64,000 nucleotides of DNA, from NCBI RefSeq assembly GCF_030931715.1, contig NZ_CP133261.1:2024643-2088642 (forward strand). The letters run 5' to 3'. The position numbers were made by a program, and so were the translations under genes. This document shows, piece after piece, positions 10,630 through 20,010 of the stretch. A model generated the notes under the pieces. The model saw nothing but the letters and a program-made list of their open reading frames with translations, was not told the origin of the DNA and searched no databases. Positions within the stretch are counted from its first letter, which is position 1. The number at the start of each line of letters is the position of its first letter. Origin of the DNA: Tissierella sp. MB52-C2. GTDB taxonomy: Bacteria > Bacillota > Clostridia > Tissierellales > Tissierellaceae.

Positions 10630-10690
10630 ATAATGTCAATTGTGAATATAACTAATTTTCAGTATATTTTGATATTTTTTTGTCAAATAA

Positions 10691-10736
10691 AAAAGATATT
10701 TTACAGTAAAATTTCTTTTACTGTAAAATATCTTTT
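10691..10736 (-). terminator. 21-bp hairpin: terminator of the activator gene and possible enhancer
   Basis: A perfect 21-bp stem (10691-10711 with 10716-10736) is followed on the minus strand by a U-rich stretch, so it can end the activator transcript. Each arm also contains the 13-bp dyad TTTTACAGTAAAA (10699-10711) or TTTTACTGTAAAA (10716-10728), centred about 90-105 bp upstream of the sigma-54 -12 element. That is a normal place for an activator binding site. Confidence 0.75.
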
Positions 10737-10768
10737 ACGTTTTATTATTGAACTATTCACATACTATC

Positions 10769-12106
10769 TCATTTTATATATTTATCTATTTTATACTTTA
10801 ATAATTGTCTTGAAATTTTTAGAGATTTAGCTGTTAAGCTTAAATTATTCTGATGAGTTTTATACGCTTCTAAAATAATATTTTTTTCATGGTCCTCTAA
10901 ATAAGACTTTAAATCAAAACCAGAGCTCTCTAATATTTTTATGGAAGGAACATTTTTACTTTCAAAAATTCTTCTTGGCACATCTTCTATTGTAATCTCA
11001 TTTCTTATGATAATATTAAAACATCCCTCAATTACATTTCGGAGTTCCCTAATGTTTCCAGGCCAATAATATTGTTCAAATGCAGAAAGTAGTTCTTTTG
11101 AAATTGGCTCTACATTATTACCTAATTCCTGATTATATCTTTCTATGTAATAATTAGATAGAAGTTCTATATCATCTTTTCTATCAACTAAATCAGGTAA
11201 AATAATTTGAACCACTGAGAGCCTATAATATAAGTCATTTCTCATCCTTCCCTCTTTTACAAGCTTCTCTGGACTTTCGTTTAATGCGACAATAATTCTT
11301 ATATCTAAAGGTATATCATGTGTTCCTCCGATTCTCCTAATTCGTTTTTCTTCAATGGCTTTTAAAAGTTTCACTTGTGATACAGAACTCAAGGAGTTTA
11401 TTTCATCCAAAAATAAAGTTCCTCCTTTAGCTAGTTCGAAAATTCCTTCTTTATCTTCAGCAGATGTAAAACTTCCTTTTGCTGTGCCAAATAAAATGCC
11501 CTCAAGTAAATTTTCCGGTATAGCTCCGCAGTTCTGAGAAATAAAAGGAGCATGTCTCCTATTGCTACAATTATGAATAGAGTGTGCAACTAACTCCTTT
11601 CCTGTGCCAGTATTACCTTGAATCAAAACAGTAGACTCTGTTTTTGATACTCTACGAATCTTTTCTTTAATTTCAAGCATTCTAGAACTCTGGGTTATTA
11701 TATCATCAATGGTATAGCATGTACCATTTTCTTTATAGCATATTTCATGCTTATAAAATCTATTCCATATACCAACATTATCTTCATTTACAATATCTGC
11801 AAATTCAATGGCTCCAATTATCTTGCCATCGTCTATAAGCGGATATGTGGATCCAACCTGATATATCAAATTATCTCTTTGAGTCTTTAATCCTTGCTTC
11901 AAATTAATAAAAGATTTTCCCGTTTTTATAGCAGCAATCATGGAGCTATTGCTGTTATGTAAATTTTTGTAAAGAGAAGTGAGTTTCCTTCCAATGGTAT
12001 TTTCTACTATCAAATCATAAACAGGTAAATTATTCATAGTAAAATAAACAATTTCACCTTTATTATTAACTATAACTACATTTTTAGAATCGAATTGTTC
12101 AAACAT
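10769..12106 (-). CDS. Sigma-54-dependent transcriptional activator (RocR/NtrC type)
   Basis: A 445-aa enhancer-binding protein. An N-terminal PAS-like sensor (about 1-110) precedes an AAA+ domain with Walker A GNTGTGKE (164-171), then a C-terminal Fis-type helix-turn-helix (NLSLTAKSLKISRQLLKY). The sigma-54 contact loop reads GSFTSA (211-216) instead of GAFTGA. There is no receiver domain, so it should sense a ligand, as RocR does. The ATG at 12106 is preferred to the TTG four codons earlier because GGGTGA precedes it. Its gene lies just upstream of, and in the same direction as, the sigma-54-dependent AGCS-rocB operon, its likely target. Confidence 0.93.
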   Translation of the reverse strand: MFEQFDSKNVVIVNNKGEIVYFTMNNLPVYDLIVENTIGRKLTSLYKNLHNSNSSMIAAIKTGKSFINLKQGLKTQRDNLIYQVGSTYPLIDDGKIIGAIEFADIVNEDNVGIWNRFYKHEICYKENGTCYTIDDIITQSSRMLEIKEKIRRVSKTESTVLIQGNTGTGKELVAHSIHNCSNRRHAPFISQNCGAIPENLLEGILFGTAKGSFTSAEDKEGIFELAKGGTLFLDEINSLSSVSQVKLLKAIEEKRIRRIGGTHDIPLDIRIIVALNESPEKLVKEGRMRNDLYYRLSVVQIILPDLVDRKDDIELLSNYYIERYNQELGNNVEPISKELLSAFEQYYWPGNIRELRNVIEGCFNIIIRNEITIEDVPRRIFESKNVPSIKILESSGFDLKSYLEDHEKNIILEAYKTHQNNLSLTAKSLKISRQLLKYKIDKYIK

Positions 12107-12175
12107 AATATCACCCAATAATATTATTCTTGTAGATTTGAAAATAACTGATATCAGATAGTCTTAATTTTCCTA

Positions 12176-13483
12176 TTACTTCTGCAATCTTTTCTTTATT
12201 TCTTTTTCATACCCATTTTCTGTAGGCTCATAGTATTTCTTTCCTATAAATTCAGTGGGCAAATATTGTTGCGGAATAAAAGCATTTTCATAATCATGAG
12301 GATATTTATATCCTATGCCATGACCTAAATTCTTTGCTCCAGGATAATGACCATCCTTCAGATGTGTAGGCACCTTTCCTATTTCTTTGCTTCTTATATC
12401 CTCTAGGGCTTTATCAATACCTATATATGCTGCATTGCTCTTTGGCGCAGTGGCTATATAGACTGCTGCTTGTGCTAAAGGAATTCTTCCTTCTGGCATA
12501 CCTATTACATTTACTGCATTAAAGGCAGATACTGCAATATTTAAAGCATTGGGATCTGCATTCCCTACATCTTCCGATGCACAGATTATAATTCTTCTAG
12601 CAATAAACTTAGGGTCTTCTCCTGCATTTATCATTTTCGCTAACCAATACAAAGTAGCGTCTGGATCAGAACCTCTCATACTTTTAATAAAAGCAGATAT
12701 GGTATCATAATGTTCATCACCGTCTTTATCATATCTAGCTGTTTTTATTTGTATAGATGATTTTATTGTGTTTAAATCAATTTGGACTATTCCTGCCTCA
12801 TTATAAGGTGTTGAAAGAACTCCTATTTCTAAAGAATTAAGTATAGTTCTTCCATCTCCATCTGCAATAGTTATGAGATAATTTATGGCTTCTTCTGTTA
12901 TATCTACTTTATATTCTCCTAATCCCTTTTCTTTATTAGATAAAGCATTTTCTATAAGATGTTTTAAATCCTCTTTAGTTAAAGATTCTAGTTTTAAGAC
13001 CATAACTCTAGATAGCAATGCTTTATTTACCTCAAAGTAAGGATTTTCAGTAGTAGCCCCTATGAGTATTATAATTCCTCTTTCTACAGAAGGAAGTAGT
13101 GCATCTTGTTGAGATTTATTAAATCTATGTATCTCATCAACAAATAAAATAGTCCTTTTATTATATAGTTTTAAATTTTCTTCTGCCCTATCCATAACCT
13201 CTCGGATATCTTTTACTCCAGATGTTACGGCAGATAACTTTTCAAATATCATATTGGTAGTATTGGCTATTATCATAGCCAAAGTAGTTTTTCCCGTACC
13301 TGGTGGTCCAAAAAGTATCATTGAAGTTATTCTATCTGCTTTTATAGCTCTATTTAAAAATCTTCCTTCTCCTAATAAATGCTTCTGTCCTACAAATTCC
13401 TCTATTTTTTCAGGCCTCATTCTATCAGCCAAAGGTGCATTCCTTTTTAATTTTTCTTCCATGCCTAAAGTAAATAAATCCAT
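12176..13483 (-). CDS. rarA: Replication-associated recombination protein A (RarA/MgsA)
   Basis: A 435-aa AAA+ ATPase that acts at stalled replication forks and single-stranded DNA gaps. Walker A is GPPGTGKTTLA near residue 60 and Walker B FVDEIHRFNKSQQD near 118. The C-terminal tetramerisation region carries the family-typical KSMRGSDPDAT and YPHDYENAFIPQQYLP. It starts at ATG after AGGTGA. The gene stands alone between the ornithine operon and a metabolic regulator, with no functional link to either visible. Confidence 0.95.
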   Translation of the reverse strand: MDLFTLGMEEKLKRNAPLADRMRPEKIEEFVGQKHLLGEGRFLNRAIKADRITSMILFGPPGTGKTTLAMIIANTTNMIFEKLSAVTSGVKDIREVMDRAEENLKLYNKRTILFVDEIHRFNKSQQDALLPSVERGIIILIGATTENPYFEVNKALLSRVMVLKLESLTKEDLKHLIENALSNKEKGLGEYKVDITEEAINYLITIADGDGRTILNSLEIGVLSTPYNEAGIVQIDLNTIKSSIQIKTARYDKDGDEHYDTISAFIKSMRGSDPDATLYWLAKMINAGEDPKFIARRIIICASEDVGNADPNALNIAVSAFNAVNVIGMPEGRIPLAQAAVYIATAPKSNAAYIGIDKALEDIRSKEIGKVPTHLKDGHYPGAKNLGHGIGYKYPHDYENAFIPQQYLPTEFIGKKYYEPTENGYEKEIKKRLQK

Positions 13484-13524
13484 TTTATCACCTAATTAAT
13501 ATTATTATATTTATTATAATACAA

Positions 13525-13565
13525 TAACTCCGATTTTTAAAGCCAGGCTTTAGATATCGGAGTTA
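13525..13565 (-). terminator. Terminator of the ornithine operon
   Basis: Stem TAACTCCGAT/ATCGGAGTTA (13525-13534, 13556-13565) with an inner AAAGCC/GGCTTT stem. It lies right after the orr stop codon. The U-run is weak. Confidence 0.7.
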
Positions 13566-13572
13566 TTTAAAT

Positions 13573-14637
13573 CTAACCTATTATTTCTTTTTCTATATAC
13601 TCTGATGTCATTGCCCTTAAAATTCCAACATAGGACAATTTAAACTCTACTATATCTCCTACTTTATAGTCTATCTTACTGTCTGAAAAATCCAGTATTA
13701 AATGGTCTGAACTTCCACCTAATATTATTATTCCATCATCTAATGGATATAGTGCATCGAAGTCTATATCTTGTTTACCTATTGCGCAAAGAATTTTTTT
13801 CCTAATTCCTCTATCTGTAAAGGTCGGTACATTTCCAAAGGCATCTCTACCTATTTCTCCTATGGGAACTGAAGGTTTTTCTTTTACTTCAACAATCTCT
13901 ACTTGAAGCTTAAAAGCACCATTATCTGTACCTTCTATTTGTTCACCATAGGCAGACTCTATTCCTAAAACTAAGGACTCTCCTAATCTTAAATTATTTA
14001 ATCTATCTATTTTACGGTTCTCTATTAAATGAACTGTACTTGAATTTCCTCCAGATAGTATTTCTAATTTTATATCATACTTTTCTTCTATTCTCTTTTG
14101 CAACTTGACTAATCTATTTAAAACTTCTTCTGTAGGTATTATCCCACCATAACAAGTTAGGTTAGTACCAAGTCCTATTATTTTAATTCCTTTTAACGGG
14201 ATTGCATTCTCAATACAATCAAAGAGAGATTCTTCTTCGTAAAATCCTTCTCTTAAATCTCCCAGATCTACCATTAGAATAATCTTATGCACCTTATTTT
14301 TCTCCAAAGCCTTCTTCGATAATAGTCTTATTGTTTCTAGTTCTGAATTTAAGGATATATCTGCATATTCAACTATCTTTTCGGCTTCAGATTTCATTGG
14401 CAACCTTAACATTATCTTAGGTATATTTAAATCTTTTATCCTAATTAGATTTTCTATTCTTGAGTCTGCTAAATAGCTTACTCCTCCATCTATATATGCT
14501 TTAGCAAGCCTAGGTTCTCCACAAAATACCTTTGTTACTCCTGCTATTTTTATATCTTGCTTATTACATAATTCTACTAAAGTTTGTACATTGTTTCTTA
14601 TGATCGATAAATCAATAGTCACTCTCGGATATTTCAT
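13573..14637 (-). CDS. orr: Ornithine racemase
   Basis: A PLP enzyme interconverting L- and D-ornithine, the entry step of the oxidative ornithine pathway. The 354-aa protein has an alanine-racemase-type N-terminal barrel: the PLP lysine lies in IAGVTKVFCG near residue 36, and GLGTNLTCYGG near 155 and GGNSS near 205 line the phosphate site. It starts at ATG after AAAGGGGA, 3 bp after the GlmL-like gene, as the last gene of the operon. Its D-ornithine product is the substrate of OraSE encoded just upstream. The operon context makes ornithine more likely than alanine as substrate. Confidence 0.93.
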   Translation of the reverse strand: MKYPRVTIDLSIIRNNVQTLVELCNKQDIKIAGVTKVFCGEPRLAKAYIDGGVSYLADSRIENLIRIKDLNIPKIMLRLPMKSEAEKIVEYADISLNSELETIRLLSKKALEKNKVHKIILMVDLGDLREGFYEEESLFDCIENAIPLKGIKIIGLGTNLTCYGGIIPTEEVLNRLVKLQKRIEEKYDIKLEILSGGNSSTVHLIENRKIDRLNNLRLGESLVLGIESAYGEQIEGTDNGAFKLQVEIVEVKEKPSVPIGEIGRDAFGNVPTFTDRGIRKKILCAIGKQDIDFDALYPLDDGIIILGGSSDHLILDFSDSKIDYKVGDIVEFKLSYVGILRAMTSEYIEKEIIG

Positions 14638-14640
14638 AAA

Positions 14641-16005
14641 CTATTCCCCTTTTAGACTATTTTCTAATAGCTTCAATGCTACTTCTGGATATTTCTTAGC
14701 CATTACTCCTAGGGAAGCCATTATATAATGATTATCTATTAAAATTTCAGCTTCAGAGTTTGGAAGTAGATCATTTCCCTTATTAGAAAAGGCAATTTCT
14801 TTTAGTATCTCTTTTCTATTTGGTAATCTAGTTAAAGCTCCACCTGTACCTATTATATATTTTACCTTCGTTAAATCCTTGCCTTCTGCTATGGTTTTCT
14901 TTCCTGATGGTCCATATAAATGTTTCAATTTTCCTCCATGGCGTTTTATCGACATGATTGTAGCATGAAGAGTTAGTTTTTCAACAAATTCCTTCTCTAA
15001 ATCTGTAGTTGGAATTGGTTTGTGATTCTCAATTAAATCTTCCATTTCTTCCATTGTAATATTAAGTTCTTTAACTAATTCTTCCCTACCTACTATTTCA
15101 ACTATATTTCTCATATTTACATAGACACCAAGATCACCTTCTACAGTCCTTTTAGCCTTTGGTTCTGGATTAATTAATATTCTTGATATTTCATCACTAT
15201 CTTCTGTAACAGAGTGAATATCAGTTGTTGCTCCGCCTACATCTATTGTGATTAAGTCTCCAATATTTTCATAAAGTAATTCTGATGCCCTCATTACTGC
15301 TCCTGGAGTTGGCATTATAGGTCCTGTAACCATATTTCTCACTTTTTCCATACCTGGTGCATGAATTATATGACTTTCAAATACGTCTTGAATTACTCTC
15401 CTTGTAGGTTCTACATTTAATTCATCTATTTTAGGATAAACATTTTCTACTATATATAATTCTGTTTCCTTATGCTGAAATAAATCCTTTATATCTTCGC
15501 GATTTTCTATATTTCCTGCATATATAACTGGAATATTTAAATTCATTTCCGATATAAGTTCTGCATTATAAAGAGCAGTATCTCTTTCACCATAATCTAC
15601 TCCACCTGCTATTAAGATTATATTAGGGTTTATTTCTTCAATTTTTCTTAGATCTGACTTTCTAAGTTTTCCAGCAGTTATATACTTTATATTAGCCCCT
15701 GCACCTAAGGCCGCTTCTTTGGCAGCCTTTACTGTCATATCATAAACAAGACCATGGACTGTCATTCTAAGTCCTCCTGCCGCAGAGCTAGTGGCTATAA
15801 GTTCTTTATATTCTATATTATCTTCTCCTAAGTTTATGGCTAAATCTCCTATTGCGTTTCTTAGACCAATATTTACATCTCCTTCTAATACAGTTGTAGC
15901 AGATTGACCCTGCCCTATAAATATTGGACAGGTATCTAAGTTGTGAAATCCGTTGACTACTGTAGTAGTACTACCTATTTCTGCAACTAATAAATCAATC
16001 TTCAT
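14641..16005 (-). CDS. GlmL/MutL-like actin-fold ATPase (putative aminomutase reactivase)
   Basis: A 454-aa protein of the GlmL family, named for the glutamate mutase operon. Actin-like nucleotide-binding motifs are visible: AEIGSTTTVVNGF at the N terminus, DVGGATTDIHSV near 250 and GTGGALTRLP near 385. The family name MutL is historical and does not mean mismatch repair. Its start overlaps the end of oraE by 11 bp, so translation is coupled. In B12-dependent systems such ATPases are thought to exchange damaged cobalamin; here the protein would service D-ornithine 4,5-aminomutase. That role is inference from position and fold. Confidence 0.85.
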   Translation of the reverse strand: MKIDLLVAEIGSTTTVVNGFHNLDTCPIFIGQGQSATTVLEGDVNIGLRNAIGDLAINLGEDNIEYKELIATSSAAGGLRMTVHGLVYDMTVKAAKEAALGAGANIKYITAGKLRKSDLRKIEEINPNIILIAGGVDYGERDTALYNAELISEMNLNIPVIYAGNIENREDIKDLFQHKETELYIVENVYPKIDELNVEPTRRVIQDVFESHIIHAPGMEKVRNMVTGPIMPTPGAVMRASELLYENIGDLITIDVGGATTDIHSVTEDSDEISRILINPEPKAKRTVEGDLGVYVNMRNIVEIVGREELVKELNITMEEMEDLIENHKPIPTTDLEKEFVEKLTLHATIMSIKRHGGKLKHLYGPSGKKTIAEGKDLTKVKYIIGTGGALTRLPNRKEILKEIAFSNKGNDLLPNSEAEILIDNHYIMASLGVMAKKYPEVALKLLENSLKGE

Positions 16006-18211
16006 GACTCATTGCCCTTCTCTTTTCTACTAAGAATGTAGCTACGTGCTGTCCCTTGGTTCCTCTGCCAAAGCCTTGATCCATACCTGATTCAATGGCC
16101 AGTTCGTTAGATACTTGAGTTCCTCCTGCTGCAAGGATTATTTTATCTCTTATACCTTTCTCGATACAAAGATCATGTAGTTTCTTCATGTTTTTATAGT
16201 GAATATCATCATGAGAAATAATTGTTGAAGCAAGAATAGCATCTGCATTTAACTCTATAGCTGCATCAATTAATTTTTCTATAGATACTGATGTACCCAG
16301 TATATGGCTTTCAATACCATATTTTTCTATTCCACCATGTTTAATATCTATGATTTCACGAAGTCCAACAGAATGTTCATCTTCTCCTACAGTTGCAGCC
16401 ACAATCTTCATAGGTCTCTTCTCTATATCTTCTCTAATTTCATCATCTGTCATTATCTTTGGCTTAGGTGGTATAACTAAATCATTTATATCTATGGCAT
16501 GAACAAATCTGCCTTTTAATTCTATACGAGTACCTTCAGCTTCCTGCATTATTTCCTTATGGATTACTTCTACATCTTCTAAGCCCATTTTCTTTCCTAT
16601 TTCTATTGCAGCAAATTCTGCTGTTCTTTCATCTATAGGCAGGAACAATGTTGTATGGACTATACCATCTCCCAGCCATTCCATTTCAGGCTTTATTTTA
16701 GATGTTTTCCTTAAATCTTTTACTTCTTCAAGTCTTAAATTCACATTATCGTTTTCATCTAATTCATCTATGAATATAATCTTAGATGGATCTTCAAAAG
16801 TTCCTCCACCTATTAATTGTGCTGGATTATCTGTAAACTCTTCGCCATATTGACTAATATTGTTATAGCCAAAATGTGCTGTAACTGGTGCCATATAGTC
16901 TTCGTCTCTTTCATATACTGTTCCATCTCCAACACCTTTATCAGCCTTTCTAACTATTCCATCACCATTTCTTTCTGGATAATAGCCTGAATCCACGAAG
17001 AAACCTTCTTCTACAGCATTAAAGTATCCACCAACCTCAAGAATTTCTTCCATGAATAATATGGCTCTTTCCTTTAGTTCTCTTACTGTATCTGCTAGTT
17101 CTCCTTCATTTCTCTTTATTTCAATCATGGATTCAAGACCATCCATTCCTGTGAAGGCCTGTTTTGCAGTATCTACAGCCTCTATATTATATATATGCCA
17201 AGGCACATTTCTTCCCTCATCAGGAGTAATTGTTGATTGAATATCTGCACTAGTTAATTGAGAAATAAGTAAGTTTAGTACATGGGTTACAGTTGCTTCT
17301 CTAGTGGAAGATTCCATATACTTCGTATTCATTTGAGCTCTCATTTTATACTCTTTAAATAATTCTCTTAAAGCAACAGCATAAGGTAGATCTAGTCTCA
17401 TACAAGGTGCTGGTGGCGCCGTTGGTGGTACTGTTGAAAGACATATATTTTCCTTTTTCATACCAACCTTTACTGAAAATATGGAGTTTATAGCGTGTTG
17501 TACCATAAGTTCCGGCATTACCTTCCAAGCTTCCCTTGCTGTAGCATTGGCATTGTGTGCCCCATCAATCTGTGCAATGTCTGCCCAAGTCATTACCCTT
17601 TTAGCCTCAGCAGCATCTACAAAGGATCTTACCATATTTATATTTCTATATAGAACATTATACTGTGGATCCTGATGTGCTCCATTTACTCCTTCCTCTG
17701 CAAACATTACAGCAATCTCTGGACCTGCTACACCAGATACATAGGAGTGATAATTTATAGGTCTGCCCACTTCATCTTCTATGAAATCTAAAGCTTTTCT
17801 CTGAGCTCTAACTTGTTTTCTTGAAATAGGAATTCCACCTACTCCCTGTGGAGTTCCTTCTATAAGGCTTTCAAAATGTGACTGTCCAGCAGTTCTTATA
17901 ACCATTATATGATCTGCTCCATGCCATGCTGCCATTCTCATTCTTCTAATATCATCTTCAAATCTTCCAGAAGCTATCTCCGTTGTAATTACAGCTTTAG
18001 GTTGTGGATCTATGGAATCAAAATATTTAGCTGCTGGAAGTGGTTGGCTATTTTCAAGGGGTTCAGACATATCATAGTATTCAAATTTACCTATTTGTCT
18101 ATTTTCCTCAGTTCCTTCTCTCCAGTGCCATCCCCTTCTTCTTGGGGTATATTTATCTATATCCTTTAATATAAAATCTATATCTAATTTTTCATTGTGC
18201 TTTAATTTCAT
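15995..18211 (-). CDS. oraE: D-ornithine 4,5-aminomutase, large subunit
   Basis: With OraS this adenosylcobalamin- and PLP-dependent enzyme moves the 5-amino group of D-ornithine to C4, giving 2,4-diaminopentanoate. At 738 aa it has the known family length. The C-terminal Rossmann domain shows the cobalt-ligand motif DEHSVG (H613), and K624 sits 11 residues later, the same spacing as the H618/K629 pair of the C. sticklandii enzyme. The central part is the TIM barrel. The start overlaps the oraS stop (TAATG) and AAGGAGG precedes it, so the subunits are translationally coupled. Confidence 0.97.
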   Translation of the reverse strand: MKLKHNEKLDIDFILKDIDKYTPRRRGWHWREGTEENRQIGKFEYYDMSEPLENSQPLPAAKYFDSIDPQPKAVITTEIASGRFEDDIRRMRMAAWHGADHIMVIRTAGQSHFESLIEGTPQGVGGIPISRKQVRAQRKALDFIEDEVGRPINYHSYVSGVAGPEIAVMFAEEGVNGAHQDPQYNVLYRNINMVRSFVDAAEAKRVMTWADIAQIDGAHNANATAREAWKVMPELMVQHAINSIFSVKVGMKKENICLSTVPPTAPPAPCMRLDLPYAVALRELFKEYKMRAQMNTKYMESSTREATVTHVLNLLISQLTSADIQSTITPDEGRNVPWHIYNIEAVDTAKQAFTGMDGLESMIEIKRNEGELADTVRELKERAILFMEEILEVGGYFNAVEEGFFVDSGYYPERNGDGIVRKADKGVGDGTVYERDEDYMAPVTAHFGYNNISQYGEEFTDNPAQLIGGGTFEDPSKIIFIDELDENDNVNLRLEEVKDLRKTSKIKPEMEWLGDGIVHTTLFLPIDERTAEFAAIEIGKKMGLEDVEVIHKEIMQEAEGTRIELKGRFVHAIDINDLVIPPKPKIMTDDEIREDIEKRPMKIVAATVGEDEHSVGLREIIDIKHGGIEKYGIESHILGTSVSIEKLIDAAIELNADAILASTIISHDDIHYKNMKKLHDLCIEKGIRDKIILAAGGTQVSNELAIESGMDQGFGRGTKGQHVATFLVEKRRAMSHED

Positions 18212-18576
18212 TAATTCACACCTCCTTTAAATAAGGAAACTGCATCTTCCCACATTTCACCTTGGGCTAATTTTAGCCCTACTTCTCTTATTTCCATATT
18301 CTTTTCTTTAGAAAGCTTATAAACAATATGACCTGCACCTTTACCAAGTATTCCTCTATCTATGGCTCCATCTACTATTGTTTTAGCTTCTAAGCTTGAA
18401 AAACCCATTCTTAAAAGCACTGATCTCTCTATTGATGGAGAAGTGTTTTTATATGCTAAATCAATTATTGGTTCAACTATTTTTTCTGCTAATTGCCAAA
18501 ACCTAGCCTCCAATTCTTCTTCTGAAAGATTTGCTAGGTGCTTTCTTCTCTCTTGATAATCATCTACTCTTTTCAT
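18211..18576 (-). CDS. oraS: D-ornithine 4,5-aminomutase, small subunit
   Basis: A 121-aa helical partner of OraE, the normal OraS length. The N-terminal half is rich in charged residues (YQERRKHLANLSEEELEARF). It begins at ATG after AGGAGGT, 13 bp after ortB, and its stop overlaps the oraE start. Gene order ortA-ortB-oraS-oraE is that of the experimentally defined ornithine cluster of C. sticklandii. Confidence 0.95.
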   Translation of the reverse strand: MKRVDDYQERRKHLANLSEEELEARFWQLAEKIVEPIIDLAYKNTSPSIERSVLLRMGFSSLEAKTIVDGAIDRGILGKGAGHIVYKLSKEKNMEIREVGLKLAQGEMWEDAVSLFKGGVN

Positions 18577-18589
18577 CTTCTACCTCCTC

Positions 18590-20008
18590 TTAATATCTCA
18601 CTTCTAATTCGTCTAAGGCTTCCTTTACAAACTCAACGCTGGATTTAGTATCTTCAGCAAGGAAATCTATATCTTCCAAACTTACTGTAGTTGCATCTAT
18701 ATTGTTGATCGCATTTCTTATATAGGATTTTCTAGTTTTATTTAAGTCTAGCTCAGTTAATGTAATATAGGATGGGTCCTTTGGAAGTATGATGTTTTTT
18801 CCTGGTACTTCATCTTTAGGATCTCCTATTATAATCTCTATTCCATTTTCTCGAGCAAATGTAAGTTGTGGATTTATATGTTTTCCAGCTCCAGTATATT
18901 CAGTTTCTTGTACTACAATTATTTGTTCTTCATCCATTTCCTGTGATAGTTTAAATGCCGCTACTAAAGATGTATTTCCTGCTGGTCCTCTTTCTAGCCC
19001 TTCTATTTGAGCCAATAACTCCGTCATATAAAATACTGAACCTTGATTCATAGTTACATATCTATCTATATATCTAAGGGGTCTTGCAGCTGACCTTGGT
19101 ACATCTGATCTATCTGGCCAAGTAGCAAATGGTATTCCAAATCCTGTATGCCCTGTAGTAAAGGATTTTTTATTAAACTGATTATCTGATGCCATATGTA
19201 AACCCTTTAAGCTAACACTAGCACCTATTATTTCTGTATCTATGGCACCTGCTTTAATCAACCCTCTAGCAGTGCCAGTCAAGTTTCCTCCACCTGCATT
19301 AGTTACGACTACTACATCTGGATCTTTTCCTTCCATTTCTCTGAATTCCATAGATATTTCATATCCTAAAGTCTCAACTCCTGCAATACCAAAGGGCGAA
19401 TATAAAGAAGCATTAAAATATCCAGTTTCCTCTAACATAATTAAAAATGTATAAAATAATTCTGGCCCTACTGTAAGCTGAACTACTTCTGCTCCATAGG
19501 CTTCGCAGGCTCTAGCCTTTTCTATTATTTCTGGCTGACCAATCCCCCTTGAATCATAACATTCCTGTACGATAATACATTTTAATCCCTGCATTGCAGC
19601 TTGAGATGCAACCGCCGCCCCATAATTTCCCGATGTAGCTGCTATAACGCCTTTATAGCCTAGCTTTTTAGCATGATAACAAGCTGTAGCTGCTCTTCTG
19701 GCTTTAAAACTACCAGAAGGATTGCTGGCTTCGTCTTTTATAAATATCCTTGCACCTTTTCCCTTAGGAGCAAATTTCCTAGCTAATTTAGTTAAGTTTC
19801 TAAGTTCAAGGACTGGAGTATTACCCACTCCTGTTCTACCTTGAATTTCTTCTATCTCTTGTAAACTATAACCAGTTTCTCTCATCATTCTTTCATAGTC
19901 AAAGGATATACTTCCAGATTCAAACTCATTATAATCTATCCCAACAGCCTTTTTCATTATTTCTAATTTTCTCGACATAACTCCGTCATAGCTCATATCT
20001 CTAGTCAT
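18590..20008 (-). CDS. ortB: 2-amino-4-oxopentanoate thiolase, beta subunit
   Basis: With OrtA it cleaves 2-amino-4-oxopentanoate with CoA into acetyl-CoA and D-alanine. The 472-aa protein has the fold-type II PLP architecture of threonine synthase: the PLP lysine is in NPSGSFKARRAA (K102), and a glycine-rich phosphate loop VVVVTNAGGGNLTG lies near 235. It starts at ATG, two bases after the ortA stop. This is the step that yields energy-conserving acetyl-CoA in the pathway. Confidence 0.96.
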   Translation of the reverse strand: MTRDMSYDGVMSRKLEIMKKAVGIDYNEFESGSISFDYERMMRETGYSLQEIEEIQGRTGVGNTPVLELRNLTKLARKFAPKGKGARIFIKDEASNPSGSFKARRAATACYHAKKLGYKGVIAATSGNYGAAVASQAAMQGLKCIIVQECYDSRGIGQPEIIEKARACEAYGAEVVQLTVGPELFYTFLIMLEETGYFNASLYSPFGIAGVETLGYEISMEFREMEGKDPDVVVVTNAGGGNLTGTARGLIKAGAIDTEIIGASVSLKGLHMASDNQFNKKSFTTGHTGFGIPFATWPDRSDVPRSAARPLRYIDRYVTMNQGSVFYMTELLAQIEGLERGPAGNTSLVAAFKLSQEMDEEQIIVVQETEYTGAGKHINPQLTFARENGIEIIIGDPKDEVPGKNIILPKDPSYITLTELDLNKTRKSYIRNAINNIDATTVSLEDIDFLAEDTKSSVEFVKEALDELEVRY

Positions 20009-20010
20009 TA

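Noticed and set aside
14641-16005. DNA mismatch repair MutL
   Set aside because: The name is historical; the sequence has actin-like ATPase motifs and none of the GHKL motifs of MutL.
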